NCBI GenBank assembly: GCA_013153755.1
Contig: JAADDU010000120.1
Coordinates: 1-6,254, forward strand
Length of the DNA stretch: 6,254 bases
From: Campylobacterota bacterium
Lineage (GTDB): Bacteria > Campylobacterota > Campylobacteria > Campylobacterales > Sulfurimonadaceae
Direction: 5' to 3'
In this document: positions 1-6,254 of the stretch, in pieces
How positions within the stretch are numbered: position 1 is the stretch's first letter
How the letters are laid out: every line of letters begins with the position of its first letter
Notes under the pieces: model-generated
What the model was told of the DNA's origin: nothing
Seen by the model: only the letters and a program-made list of their open reading frames with translations
Database searches by the model: none
Made by a program: the position numbers and the translations under genes

Positions 1-10
1 TAACATAACG

Positions 11-15
11 AAGGA
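11..15 (+). promoter_or_regulatory. Shine-Dalgarno of pgpA
   Basis: AAGGA lies five bases before the ATG at 21 and fixes that start. Only 20 bases precede the gene in this window, so no promoter or upstream neighbour can be judged. Confidence 0.75.
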
Positions 16-20
16 TACAA

Positions 21-527
21 ATGAATTGGTTTTTTATAACATTGGGATATAGTGGACTTTTTCCAAAAGCACCTGGAACTGCCGGAAGTTTAGTTGCACT
101 TATATTAGGTATATTTATCTTAGGTTATTTTGAAGTAGAAACACTATTTTTAGCTACCGTACTTATAAGTATAGTAGCAATTCGTGAGATAAATAAGTAT
201 GAAGAAAAATCTGGTATACATGATGATAAAAGAATCGTTATAGATGAACTAGCAGGTATGTGGTTTGCACTAAGTGTAGCACCTGCTGTAAGTATAAATC
301 TAGGAGATATAACACACTTTGAAAATGGTTTTTTAATCCAAGCTCTTTTATCATTTGTTCTATTTAGATACTTTGATATCAAAAAACCTTCTATAATTGG
401 TCGTATAGATAGAGAGGCAAAAGGTGGTGTTGGAGTTATGGGTGATGATATTATCGCTGGATTTGCAGCAGGGATAGTAAGTTCATTTATTTGGCAAGGT
501 TATATACAACTTCAAGGTGCTTTATAA
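21..527 (+). CDS. pgpA: Phosphatidylglycerophosphatase A
   Basis: This 168-residue protein matches the PgpA family, inner-membrane enzymes that remove the phosphate from phosphatidylglycerophosphate to give phosphatidylglycerol. Conserved family blocks appear in order: GLFPKAPGT at residues 12-20, the acidic IDELAGM at 74-80, FRYFDIKKP at 115-123 and the glycine-rich GGVGVMGDDIIAG at 135-147. The Asp and Glu residues in these blocks are the likely metal and phosphate site. Hydrophobic stretches at about 21-54, 80-92, 104-115 and 143-158 fit a small multi-pass membrane protein. Length is normal for the family. The ATG start is supported by AAGGA five bases upstream. The gene faces the mscS locus tail to tail, with five bases between the two stop codons. 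Its promoter lies left of the window. Identification is by motif recognition and is firm. Confidence 0.93.
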   Translation: MNWFFITLGYSGLFPKAPGTAGSLVALILGIFILGYFEVETLFLATVLISIVAIREINKYEEKSGIHDDKRIVIDELAGMWFALSVAPAVSINLGDITHFENGFLIQALLSFVLFRYFDIKKPSIIGRIDREAKGGVGVMGDDIIAGFAAGIVSSFIWQGYIQLQGAL

Positions 528-534
528 GCACCTT
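514..534 (+). terminator. Hairpin terminator between convergent pgpA and mscS
   Basis: AAGGTGCTT (514-522) and AAGCACCTT (526-534) form a perfect 9-bp stem with a TAT loop. On the plus strand ATTTTATATCATTTT follows, a moderately T-rich tail, so it can act as an intrinsic terminator for pgpA. The stem contains the last pgpA sense codons and part of its TAA, and its right arm overlaps the distal TAA (533-535) of the opposing mscS frame. On the minus strand no good T-run follows the stem, so termination of mscS here is less certain. Confidence 0.7.
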
Positions 535-766
535 ATTTTATATCATTTTCATGATAAAGACTTAGAGATGGAAATGCAAATTCTAAGTTATTTTTCTCTA
601 AAATATTCATAATTTTATACATAACATCTTCTTTAGCTTCTAACCACTCATTCCAATTTGTAGTTTTTGAAAAACAATAGACTAGTATATCTATACTAGA
701 ATCTGAAAAAGAATCTAAATAAACAAGAAGATTTTTCTTTATTCCAAGTTCATCTTCTTTTGAAAC
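533..766 (-). other. Severed C-terminal coding part of mscS
   Basis: This stretch would otherwise look like a 230-base intergenic gap. In the frame of the upstream mscS reading frame it encodes 77 residues beginning VSKEDELGIKKN, containing LLVYLDSFSDSSIDILVY and LEFAFPSLSLYHE, and ending at TAA. The DSFSDSSI strand and the FAFPS-type ending are what the end of an MscS cytoplasmic alpha/beta domain looks like, so this is the missing C-terminus rather than a new gene. A GTT codon follows the TGA and there is no nearby Shine-Dalgarno, so independent translation is unlikely. Confidence 0.8.
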
Positions 767-2326
767 TCATTTTATACTTCTTCTGTTTGCATAGTCATAT
801 TTAGTATTTATAGTTGCTATCTTAGGATGTTGTTTCAACATCTCTCTTATCTCCTCTATCGCACACTTAATATCACTAGCTTTAGAATCATATTTAACAC
901 CAATTTTCATCTTAATTCTTCTTCCAAGTGAGCGTCTATTCCAATTTTTTACATCTTGATTTGCGAGTATAGAGTTAGGTATAGCTATGATGGCATTATC
1001 AAAGGTTCTAAGAGTAGTTACTCTTAATCCTATCTCCACAACTGTTCCCTCTTTAGAATTAACTTCTATCCAATCACCTTGAGAAAAAACATCACTTAAT
1101 AGTATAGATAATGTTCCAAAAAAATTGGCAAGAGAATCTTTTGCAGCTAATGCAACAGCAAAACCACCTATACCAAGCCCAGACAACACAGCAGTCAAAT
1201 TTGCACCTGCAAAATGTAAAACAACCAACAACCCTAGAATCATAATAACAAAATTTACAATTTTAATACCAAGATTTATAACTTCCCGTTTTACATTTTT
1301 TGTTTTTGTATCTATTTCATGAATTTTTATGCCAGAGATAACATTTGTAACTTTATAGATGATAAAAGTAATTAAGATGGTATAACCTATGTTGAAAAAC
1401 TTAGCCACCTCTCCAGCACCTGTAAAATCATTATATATATAAACAACAATATCTACATTAATTAAAATAATTATCAGCTCTATAGGCTTCCTTACACTAT
1501 CTAGAATATCAGAAGAGTATTTTTGTAAAGATTTAATACTATAAATATATAGCTCTAAAGATTTATAAAAATATGTACGAATAATATACATAAATACAAA
1601 TACAAAAAGCATTAACATCAATTTTACAACACTCAGTCCATATTTAGATATAACAGCATTAATACTTTTACCAACCATTGTGTTATTTATAAACATAACA
1701 AGGTTTATCATATTGTATTTTGAGTATTTATTCAGCCTATACATCTTTTTCTCAAAAAGAGTTAAGTATTTGATAACATCTGAATTTATCTCATGTAAGG
1801 CATAAAAATCTTTTATATTTTGCTTAGCCTGACTTAAAATTTTGGAGCTATCAGTTGCTTCTAAAATAGGTGTATAATCAACACTATCTAATTTGGCAAT
1901 CTCTTTTTGATTTTTGATAAACATATCATTCATATATTTGTTAAACTCTTCAAAACTATACTGATCCAATGCTATTAAAATATTTTTTATCATTCTATTT
2001 TGTGCATCTAAGAGTCTATAAGACTTTACTAAAACCTCATCTCTTAATGCTGCATATCTATTTCCTAAGCGTTTATTTAGTTTTATGATTTTTTGAAGTG
2101 CAAACACTTCTGCATCATATCGCTTATAATTTTTTATATATTCAGTTTTATTTTTCAAAACATCATCAAGAGCTTTTGCATACAATTTTTCCTGCTTGTC
2201 TGCTATCTTCATAATCTTTTCTTGTGTTGCATTATTATCATCATCCATCATATAGATAAGCTTCAACTGTTCCTCTATAAATGGCGAAAATTTTGGCTCT
2301 GCTGAGAAAAGAAGAGTTTGTAGCAA
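767..2326 (-). CDS. MscS-family mechanosensitive channel, surviving open reading frame (TTG to premature TGA)
   Basis: This is the longest uninterrupted part of the mscS locus, 519 codons. Residues 1-9 are the tail of a signal peptide ending LLFSA. Residues about 10-205 are a charged, mostly helical and probably coiled-coil periplasmic domain. Hydrophobic segments follow at about 231-252, 281-299, 311-331 and 353-374, then the pore helix at 377-411 with the Gly/Ala-rich GLGIGGFAVALAAKDS and NFFG typical of MscS TM3. The beta domain has FSQGDWIEV (414-422) and the GTVVEIGLR to IAIPNS block (427-452). These mark a large MscS-type channel, which in the family releases solutes on hypo-osmotic shock. 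The open frame stops inside the cytoplasmic alpha/beta domain. TTG is the only usual start codon near the N-terminus, but it lacks a Shine-Dalgarno and would leave only half a signal peptide. Family assignment is firm; whether this product is made or works is doubtful. Confidence 0.75.
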   Translation of the reverse strand: MLQTLLFSAEPKFSPFIEEQLKLIYMMDDDNNATQEKIMKIADKQEKLYAKALDDVLKNKTEYIKNYKRYDAEVFALQKIIKLNKRLGNRYAALRDEVLVKSYRLLDAQNRMIKNILIALDQYSFEEFNKYMNDMFIKNQKEIAKLDSVDYTPILEATDSSKILSQAKQNIKDFYALHEINSDVIKYLTLFEKKMYRLNKYSKYNMINLVMFINNTMVGKSINAVISKYGLSVVKLMLMLFVFVFMYIIRTYFYKSLELYIYSIKSLQKYSSDILDSVRKPIELIIILINVDIVVYIYNDFTGAGEVAKFFNIGYTILITFIIYKVTNVISGIKIHEIDTKTKNVKREVINLGIKIVNFVIMILGLLVVLHFAGANLTAVLSGLGIGGFAVALAAKDSLANFFGTLSILLSDVFSQGDWIEVNSKEGTVVEIGLRVTTLRTFDNAIIAIPNSILANQDVKNWNRRSLGRRIKMKIGVKYDSKASDIKCAIEEIREMLKQHPKIATINTKYDYANRRSIK

Positions 2327-2356
2327 TAAGACAAATAATATAAAAAACTTTTTGAT

Positions 2357-3712
2357 TTAAATACCCTCTGCAATCATTGCATCTGCTACTTTTTTAAACC
2401 CTGCAATATTTGCTCCATCTACATAATTACCCTCTACTCCATAATCTTTTGCAGTTAAAGAAACTCTTTTACAAATCTGTTGCATAGTTGTTTTAAGTTT
2501 TTCATCTACTTCTTCAAAAGTCCATTTTATCATAGCTGCATTTTGAGCCATTTCAAATTCACTTACAGCAACTCCACCAGCATTTGCTGCTTTTGCAGGT
2601 GCAAAACACACCTTGTGATTTAGTAATGCATCTATTGCTTTTGGAGTTGAAGGCATATTTGCACCTTCACTAACACTCACACATCCATTAACTATAAGAT
2701 TTTGTGCATCTATATCGTTTAATTCATTTTGTGTAGCACATGGAAATGCTGCATAACAAGGGATATCCCAAACAGCATGAGCCCCTTCTGGATACTCTTC
2801 TACAGGGATGTATTTTGCATCTTTATGAGTTTTGATATACTCCTCTAAAGAAGCTCTTCTGTTTAGTTTTATATCTTTTAAAAGTGCCAAATCAACACCA
2901 CGAGGGTCATGTATAGTACCTTTTGAATCAGTACAACTAACAGCAATCGCTCCAATTTGTTGAAGTTTTTCTATAGCATGAAGTGCAACATTTCCTGCCC
3001 CACTTACTGTACATATTTTACCCTCTAAAGACTCTTTGCCTTCCATCTCAAGCATAGTTTCAGTAAAATAAATCACACCATATCCTGTAGCTTCAGGACG
3101 CATAAGTGAACCACCAAACATAAATGGTTTACCAGTTAAAACACCTTCATAAGTTGAAGTTATCTTTTTATACTCACCAAACAGATAACCTATTTCACGA
3201 CCACCAACACCAATATCTCCAGCAGGGATATCCATACGAGGACCTATATACTTGTGAAGTTCTGTCATAAAAGCGGAACAAAATTTCATAATCTCAAAGT
3301 CACTTTTACCCTTAGGATTAAAATCACTACCACCTTTACCACCACCTATAGGCAAACCTGTAAGTGCATTTTTAAGTATCTGCTCAAACCCTAAAAATTT
3401 TAAAATACCCTCATTTACAGTCGGATGGAAACGAAGACCACCTTTATATGGTCCTAGAGCATTGTTAAACTGTACTCTATAGCCAGTATTAACTTGTATT
3501 TTTTGGTTATCATCTAACCATGTTACTTTAAATTTTATAACTCTATCTGGAACAACAAGTCTTTCTAAAATCGCATATTTTTGATAAATATCATCAGATT
3601 CCAAAAGTGGTGCTATAGAGTAAATGACCTCTTCCATAGCCTGATAAAATACTTTATCTTGCTCACAATCACTTTTTTCAAACTTTTTAATCTCTGTTTC
3701 TGCTATACCCAA
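2357..3712 (-). CDS. gdhA: NADP-type glutamate dehydrogenase
   Basis: This 451-residue protein has the length and motifs of hexameric bacterial glutamate dehydrogenase, which makes L-glutamate from 2-oxoglutarate and ammonium in the cytoplasm. Visible features are GPYKGGLRFHP at 87-97 (substrate-binding Lys90), PIGGGKGG at 121-128 with the expected catalytic Lys126, PAGDIGVGGRE at 163-173 with the expected catalytic Asp166, and the Rossmann-fold GAGNVA at 238-243. TDSKG at 261-265 resembles the NADP-binding segment of the E. coli enzyme, hence the NADP call. NGCVSVSEGANMP (342-354) and APAKAANAGGVAVSEFEMAQN (371-391) are also conserved. The start is TTG at 3712, chosen because AGGGG lies seven bases upstream and an in-frame TAA closes the frame at 3733-3731. 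The gene follows frdB after 50 bases containing a possible promoter, and its stop is immediately followed by the mscS frame. No lesions are seen. Cofactor preference is inferred. Confidence 0.95.
   Translation of the reverse strand: MGIAETEIKKFEKSDCEQDKVFYQAMEEVIYSIAPLLESDDIYQKYAILERLVVPDRVIKFKVTWLDDNQKIQVNTGYRVQFNNALGPYKGGLRFHPTVNEGILKFLGFEQILKNALTGLPIGGGKGGSDFNPKGKSDFEIMKFCSAFMTELHKYIGPRMDIPAGDIGVGGREIGYLFGEYKKITSTYEGVLTGKPFMFGGSLMRPEATGYGVIYFTETMLEMEGKESLEGKICTVSGAGNVALHAIEKLQQIGAIAVSCTDSKGTIHDPRGVDLALLKDIKLNRRASLEEYIKTHKDAKYIPVEEYPEGAHAVWDIPCYAAFPCATQNELNDIDAQNLIVNGCVSVSEGANMPSTPKAIDALLNHKVCFAPAKAANAGGVAVSEFEMAQNAAMIKWTFEEVDEKLKTTMQQICKRVSLTAKDYGVEGNYVDGANIAGFKKVADAMIAEGI
2364..2369 (-). 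promoter_or_regulatory. Shine-Dalgarno positioned for an mscS start at 2356
   Basis: On the minus strand AGAGGG (2369-2364) lies within the last codons of gdhA, followed by TATTTAA and then ATC at 2356. The seven-base spacing equals that used by gdhA. It points to 2356 as the ancestral mscS start and argues against the TTG at 2326, which lies about 37 bases away with no purine-rich site of its own. Confidence 0.6.
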
Positions 3713-3719
3713 CTTAAAT

Positions 3720-3724
3720 CCCCT
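3720..3724 (-). promoter_or_regulatory. Shine-Dalgarno deciding the TTG start of gdhA
   Basis: AGGGG on the minus strand sits seven bases before TTG at 3712. No in-frame ATG or GTG lies between this site and the upstream stop codon at 3733-3731, so the TTG start is well supported. Confidence 0.75.
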
Positions 3725-3745
3725 AATATTTTAATTTTATACTGT

Positions 3746-3751
3746 ATTATA
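3746..3751 (-). promoter_or_regulatory. Candidate -10 element for gdhA
   Basis: The minus strand of the frdB-gdhA gap reads AGGTTATAATACAG, a perfect TATAAT. Transcription would start near 3738-3740, giving a leader of about 26-28 bases that still includes the AGGGG ribosome site. No -35 box is visible at normal spacing (CTGACA is only about ten bases upstream). That fits the family knowledge that vegetative promoters in Campylobacterota often lack a conserved -35. No clear terminator separates frdB from this site, so read-through from frdAB is also possible. Confidence 0.45.
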
Positions 3752-3762
3752 ACCTATTATTG

Positions 3763-4503
3763 TCAGTTTTTCATCGCCACTTTTAACATCATTCGTCTAA
3801 GATATGCTATCTTACTTTGAAGTGGTAAATCTTTTGGACATACATCTTCACATCCAAGTAATGTCATACAACCAAAAACACCATCTTCGTTACCTATAAG
3901 TTCATAATATTCTTCATCTGTTCTCTTATCACGAGGGTCAATGTGATATCTTGCTATTTTGTTAAGTCCAACTGCACCACTAAATTTTGGTCGCATCTGT
4001 ATAGTCCCACAACCAGCAACACAACAACCACACTCTACACATCTATCAAGCTCATATATCTCATCAGCTAGTTCAGGCTCCATCCTCTCTTCTAGTTTAT
4101 CCACATCCAACTCATTTACTTTATCGTGTATCCAAGTCTCAAGATGTTCATTTAAACCTCTCATCCATTTACCTGTATATACAGAGAGATCCCCTATAAG
4201 TTCAAAAAGTGGCAAAGGTGCAAGGGAGATATGTTCATCAAGTTTTGCAGTAAGAGTTCTACAAGCCAAAGTTGGACGACCATTTACAAGCATAGAGCAA
4301 CTTCCACATATACCGGCACGACATACAAAATCAAACTTTAAAGAGTTGTCATGATGCTCTCTTATCTCATTTAGTGCTATAAAAAGTGTCATACCATCAG
4401 ACTCCTCTATCTCAAAAGTCTCCATGTGTGGTACATCATCGGGATCATGGGGATCAAATCTTAGTATGCTTATCTTTAAAATTCTTGGTTTTTTATCACT
4501 CAT
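3763..4503 (-). CDS. frdB: Fumarate reductase iron-sulfur subunit
   Basis: This 246-residue protein is the electron-transfer subunit of quinol:fumarate reductase. It passes electrons from the membrane haem/quinol subunit FrdC to the flavin in FrdA on the cytoplasmic side. All cluster ligands are present. Cys61, 66, 69 and 81 (CRAGICGSC through LAC) bind [2Fe-2S]. Cys155, 158, 161 and 222 bind [4Fe-4S], and Cys165, 212 and 218 bind [3Fe-4S]. As I recall the Wolinella succinogenes protein, these positions are shifted from it by a constant four residues. The ATG start overlaps the frdA stop (ATGA), with GGAG seven bases upstream inside frdA, so the two are translationally coupled. There is no CCG-type heterodisulfide-reductase domain, which argues against the methylmenaquinol SdhABE type. 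Nothing is truncated. Confidence 0.95.
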   Translation of the reverse strand: MSDKKPRILKISILRFDPHDPDDVPHMETFEIEESDGMTLFIALNEIREHHDNSLKFDFVCRAGICGSCSMLVNGRPTLACRTLTAKLDEHISLAPLPLFELIGDLSVYTGKWMRGLNEHLETWIHDKVNELDVDKLEERMEPELADEIYELDRCVECGCCVAGCGTIQMRPKFSGAVGLNKIARYHIDPRDKRTDEEYYELIGNEDGVFGCMTLLGCEDVCPKDLPLQSKIAYLRRMMLKVAMKN

Positions 4504-6254
4504 ACATTTTCTCCAAATCTTTCATTTAAGCCTCTGTATTTTTTAGGTAACTTATCTCTAAAAGGCATTAGTGCATCTTGAATAGCAAACCTGTCAAAAC
4601 CATCTTTTTTAAGTTTCTCTACATATGCATCTACAACATCTTGCCTTACTTTTGTCATAGGATGGTGTTTTGTCAAATCTTTACCATATCCACGAAATCC
4701 CGGAGGTAGCTCCATTGTGGATATATTTATCTCTTCATAACTTACACTAGGTAGAGTTTGCTCCTCATCTGGCCACGAAGTTATAGTTCTTTTTAACCAG
4801 TTTTCATCATCACGCATTGGGAAGTCTTCCCTAGAGTGAGCCCCCCTGCTCTCCTCTCTAAGATATGCTCCCAATGCACAACAAAGTGCAATTTTAATCA
4901 TCTTTTGAGTTCTATAAGCATTTACCAAAGCTGGGTTTGCAGCACGAGATTTTGAACGAAAAACTTCTATATTTTTACTTCTTTTTAAAAGATCTTCTAA
5001 CTCTTCAACTGCCTCTTTCAAATCTTTACCATTTCTAAAGATACCAACTTTTTGCATCATTATCTCTTCCATACGGCGACGAAGTACATAAGCATCTTCC
5101 CCATCAGTTTTTTCTAACAATGCATCTAACTTCTCTTGCTCTTTTTTAACAAAGTACTCAACTCTACTACTATGTATGGTTATATCACTCTCATCAGAGT
5201 CTAGAAAATCACTTATATACTCAGCTACAAGCATCCCACTAACAACAGTCTCACTTACAGAATTTCCACCAAGACGATTAAATCCATGCAAGTCCCAACA
5301 AGCAGCTTCTCCACAAGAGTAAAGTCCCCTTAGAGTTTGAGATTCTCCTGTATATTTTGTTCTGATTCCACCCATAGAGTAGTGTTGAGTTGGTCTAACA
5401 GGTATCCAGTCAACTGCTGGGTCTATCCCTAAAAAGTTTTCACATATCTCTTTTACTTCACGAAGATTTTTCTCTATATGTTCGCGTCCAAGTATGGTTA
5501 TATCAAGCCAAAGATGATCCCCATATTTTGACTTAACACCCTTACCTTTTCTCATATGCTCAGTCATTCTACGACTTACAACATCACGAGATGCAAGCTC
5601 TTTTTTCTCAGGTTCATAATCTGGCATAAACCTATAACCATCTTTATCGAGTAAAAGTCCACCATCTCCACGACAACCCTCTGTTGTTAGGATTCCAACC
5701 GGAACTATGGCAGTTGGATGAAACTGTATCGCTTCCATATTACCTAGTGTTGCTATACCAGTCTCAAGTGCTATCGCTTGACCAATCCCCTGACAGATGA
5801 TAGCATTTGTACTAACACTGTAGATACGACCATATCCACCTGTTGCTATGGTTGTTGCTTTTGAAACATATGCTACAAGCTCCCCACTCATAAGATTTCT
5901 TGCAACTGCTCCATAACACCTGCCATCTTCATGGATAAGTGCTATGGCTTCAAGTCTCTCATGAATTTCAACTCTATCTTCATGAGCTTTATTATCCATC
6001 GCATAAAGCATTGAGTGACCTGTTCCATCAGATGTATAACAAGTTCTCCACTTTTTAGTACCACCAAAATCTCTGGCAGTTATAAGTCCATGAGCTTCAT
6101 CTTTTTCAGTTATGGTTACTTTTTTGGCATTTATAACAGCTTCTCTCTCACCCCTTTTAACACGAGTCCAAGGAACACCCCAGTGAGCAAGTTCACGGAT
6201 AGCTTTTGGAGCACAATGAGTAAACATACGAGCCACCTCTTGGTCAGCTCCCCA
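4500..6254 (-). CDS. frdA: Fumarate reductase flavoprotein subunit, N-terminus outside window
   Basis: This is the catalytic subunit that reduces fumarate to succinate using covalently bound FAD. The window holds 584 residues, starting mid-protein at [11 protein letters not shown]. By comparison with the roughly 656-residue Wolinella FrdA, about 75-80 residues are missing: the N-terminal FAD dinucleotide fold and the flavinylated His. A GTG at 6236 is internal, not the start. Visible conserved parts, numbered from the first residue in the window, are [11 protein letters not shown] (64-74), ATGGYGRIY (137-145), FHPT (178-181), [10 protein letters not shown] (190-199), ASRDVVSRR (221-229) with the likely proton-transfer Arg223, QHYSMGG (290-296) and [12 protein letters not shown] (324-335). 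Together these supply the substrate-binding His, Thr, Glu and Arg residues. The C-terminal helical region with [12 protein letters not shown] is intact. The gene overlaps frdB by 4 bp. frdC is expected upstream, beyond the right edge. Confidence 0.95.
   Translation of the reverse strand, partial: WGADQEVARMFTHCAPKAIRELAHWGVPWTRVKRGEREAVINAKKVTITEKDEAHGLITARDFGGTKKWRTCYTSDGTGHSMLYAMDNKAHEDRVEIHERLEAIALIHEDGRCYGAVARNLMSGELVAYVSKATTIATGGYGRIYSVSTNAIICQGIGQAIALETGIATLGNMEAIQFHPTAIVPVGILTTEGCRGDGGLLLDKDGYRFMPDYEPEKKELASRDVVSRRMTEHMRKGKGVKSKYGDHLWLDITILGREHIEKNLREVKEICENFLGIDPAVDWIPVRPTQHYSMGGIRTKYTGESQTLRGLYSCGEAACWDLHGFNRLGGNSVSETVVSGMLVAEYISDFLDSDESDITIHSSRVEYFVKKEQEKLDALLEKTDGEDAYVLRRRMEEIMMQKVGIFRNGKDLKEAVEELEDLLKRSKNIEVFRSKSRAANPALVNAYRTQKMIKIALCCALGAYLREESRGAHSREDFPMRDDENWLKRTITSWPDEEQTLPSVSYEEINISTMELPPGFRGYGKDLTKHHPMTKVRQDVVDAYVEKLKKDGFDRFAIQDALMPFRDKLPKKYRGLNERFGENV
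4509..4512 (-). promoter_or_regulatory. Shine-Dalgarno of frdB inside frdA
   Basis: GGAG on the minus strand lies seven bases before the frdB ATG (4503), within the last codons of frdA. It selects that ATG over another, out-of-frame ATG four bases closer to the site. Confidence 0.7.

Larger units (their letters stand above)
533..2356 (-). pseudogene. Full mscS locus, probably a recent pseudogene (lost start codon plus in-frame TGA)
   Basis: Reading one frame from 2356 to 533 gives 608 codons that describe a complete MscS-type channel except at two points. First, the codon right after the gdhA TAA is ATC (2356-2354). It opens a textbook signal peptide, KKFFILFVLLLQTLLFSA, and sits seven bases after GAGGG, exactly where ATG is expected. 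Second, TGA at 769-767 interrupts the cytoplasmic domain after NRRSIK. The same frame then runs on for 77 sense codons to TAA at 535-533. No insertion or deletion is needed, so both changes look like point substitutions. Such lesions suggest recent decay, though assembly errors or unusual translation (ATC initiation, TGA readthrough) are possible. The locus abuts gdhA with no spacer and was probably co-transcribed with it. Confidence 0.7.

Noticed and set aside
745..769. Weak stem TGAGTTT / GAACTTG beginning at the internal TGA, considered as a selenocysteine (SECIS-like) signal.
   Set aside because: The stem contains several G-U pairs, starts on the TGA itself and has an 11-base A-rich loop without the expected G-U apical loop features. 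MscS channels are not known selenoproteins. It looks like chance.
1125..1322. Plus-strand open frame of 65 codons opposite the MscS pore helix.
   Set aside because: It is a shadow of the Gly/Ala-rich TM3 coding sequence on the minus strand.
2093..2305. Plus-strand open frame of 70 codons, hydrophobic.
   Set aside because: It lies wholly antisense to the well-supported mscS coding region; its Phe/Ile-rich composition is what the complement of Lys/Asn-rich codons gives.
3581..3820. Plus-strand open frame across the gdhA start, the gap and the frdB end.
   Set aside because: It is antisense to two real genes, and its composition is explained by the complement of their AT-rich codons.
3959..4354. 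Plus-strand open frame of 131 codons inside frdB.
   Set aside because: It is antisense to conserved cysteine-motif coding sequence, is Ser/Pro-rich as expected of a shadow frame, and resembles no family I recognise.
6234..6236. GTG as a possible start of frdA.
   Set aside because: The frame stays open to the window edge with conserved residues (WGADQE) before it, matching the interior of FrdA; the true start is outside the window.
1..6254. Search by eye for CRISPR repeats, insertion sequences, tRNAs, phage genes or a new accessory system.
   Set aside because: The window is filled by recognisable housekeeping genes with no repeats, no RNA genes and no unexplained gene-free stretch; no novel system can be supported.

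Overview
The window looks like a chromosomal segment of a Campylobacterota (former Epsilonproteobacteria) bacterium, probably a Sulfurimonas-like sulfur-oxidising or microaerophilic member. The grounds are an AT-rich sequence and a fumarate reductase A/B pair that matches the Wolinella succinogenes type motif by motif. The genus is an inference from resemblance; no search was run.

Layout, left to right. (1) A plus-strand pgpA gene (21-527) for phosphatidylglycerophosphatase A, complete, with its own Shine-Dalgarno. (2) A compact convergent junction: a perfect 9-bp hairpin (514-534) spans the pgpA stop and reaches into the stop of the opposing gene. (3) A minus-strand large MscS-type mechanosensitive channel locus (533-2356). 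It appears damaged at both ends: an in-frame TGA cuts off the last 77 codons, and the expected start codon reads ATC, although a good Shine-Dalgarno lies upstream and a complete signal peptide downstream. (4) Minus-strand gdhA (2357-3712), NADP-type glutamate dehydrogenase, starting at TTG. (5) A 50-bp gap with a plausible -10 promoter element. (6) Minus-strand frdB (3763-4503). (7) Minus-strand frdA (4500 to beyond 6254), overlapping frdB by 4 bp and running off the right edge without its N-terminus.

How the genes fit together: frdA and frdB encode the flavoprotein and iron-sulfur subunits of quinol:fumarate reductase. This enzyme is used for fumarate respiration and, in autotrophic members of the phylum, for the reductive TCA cycle. 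The membrane anchor frdC would be expected just upstream of frdA, outside the window. gdhA joins 2-oxoglutarate to ammonium and probably forms a second transcription unit with the mscS locus, which follows its stop codon with no gap. pgpA makes phosphatidylglycerol and is transcribed separately.

No mobile element, CRISPR array, tRNA, rRNA or defence system is visible. The main point of interest is the doubly interrupted mscS locus. Everything else is ordinary housekeeping and energy metabolism.
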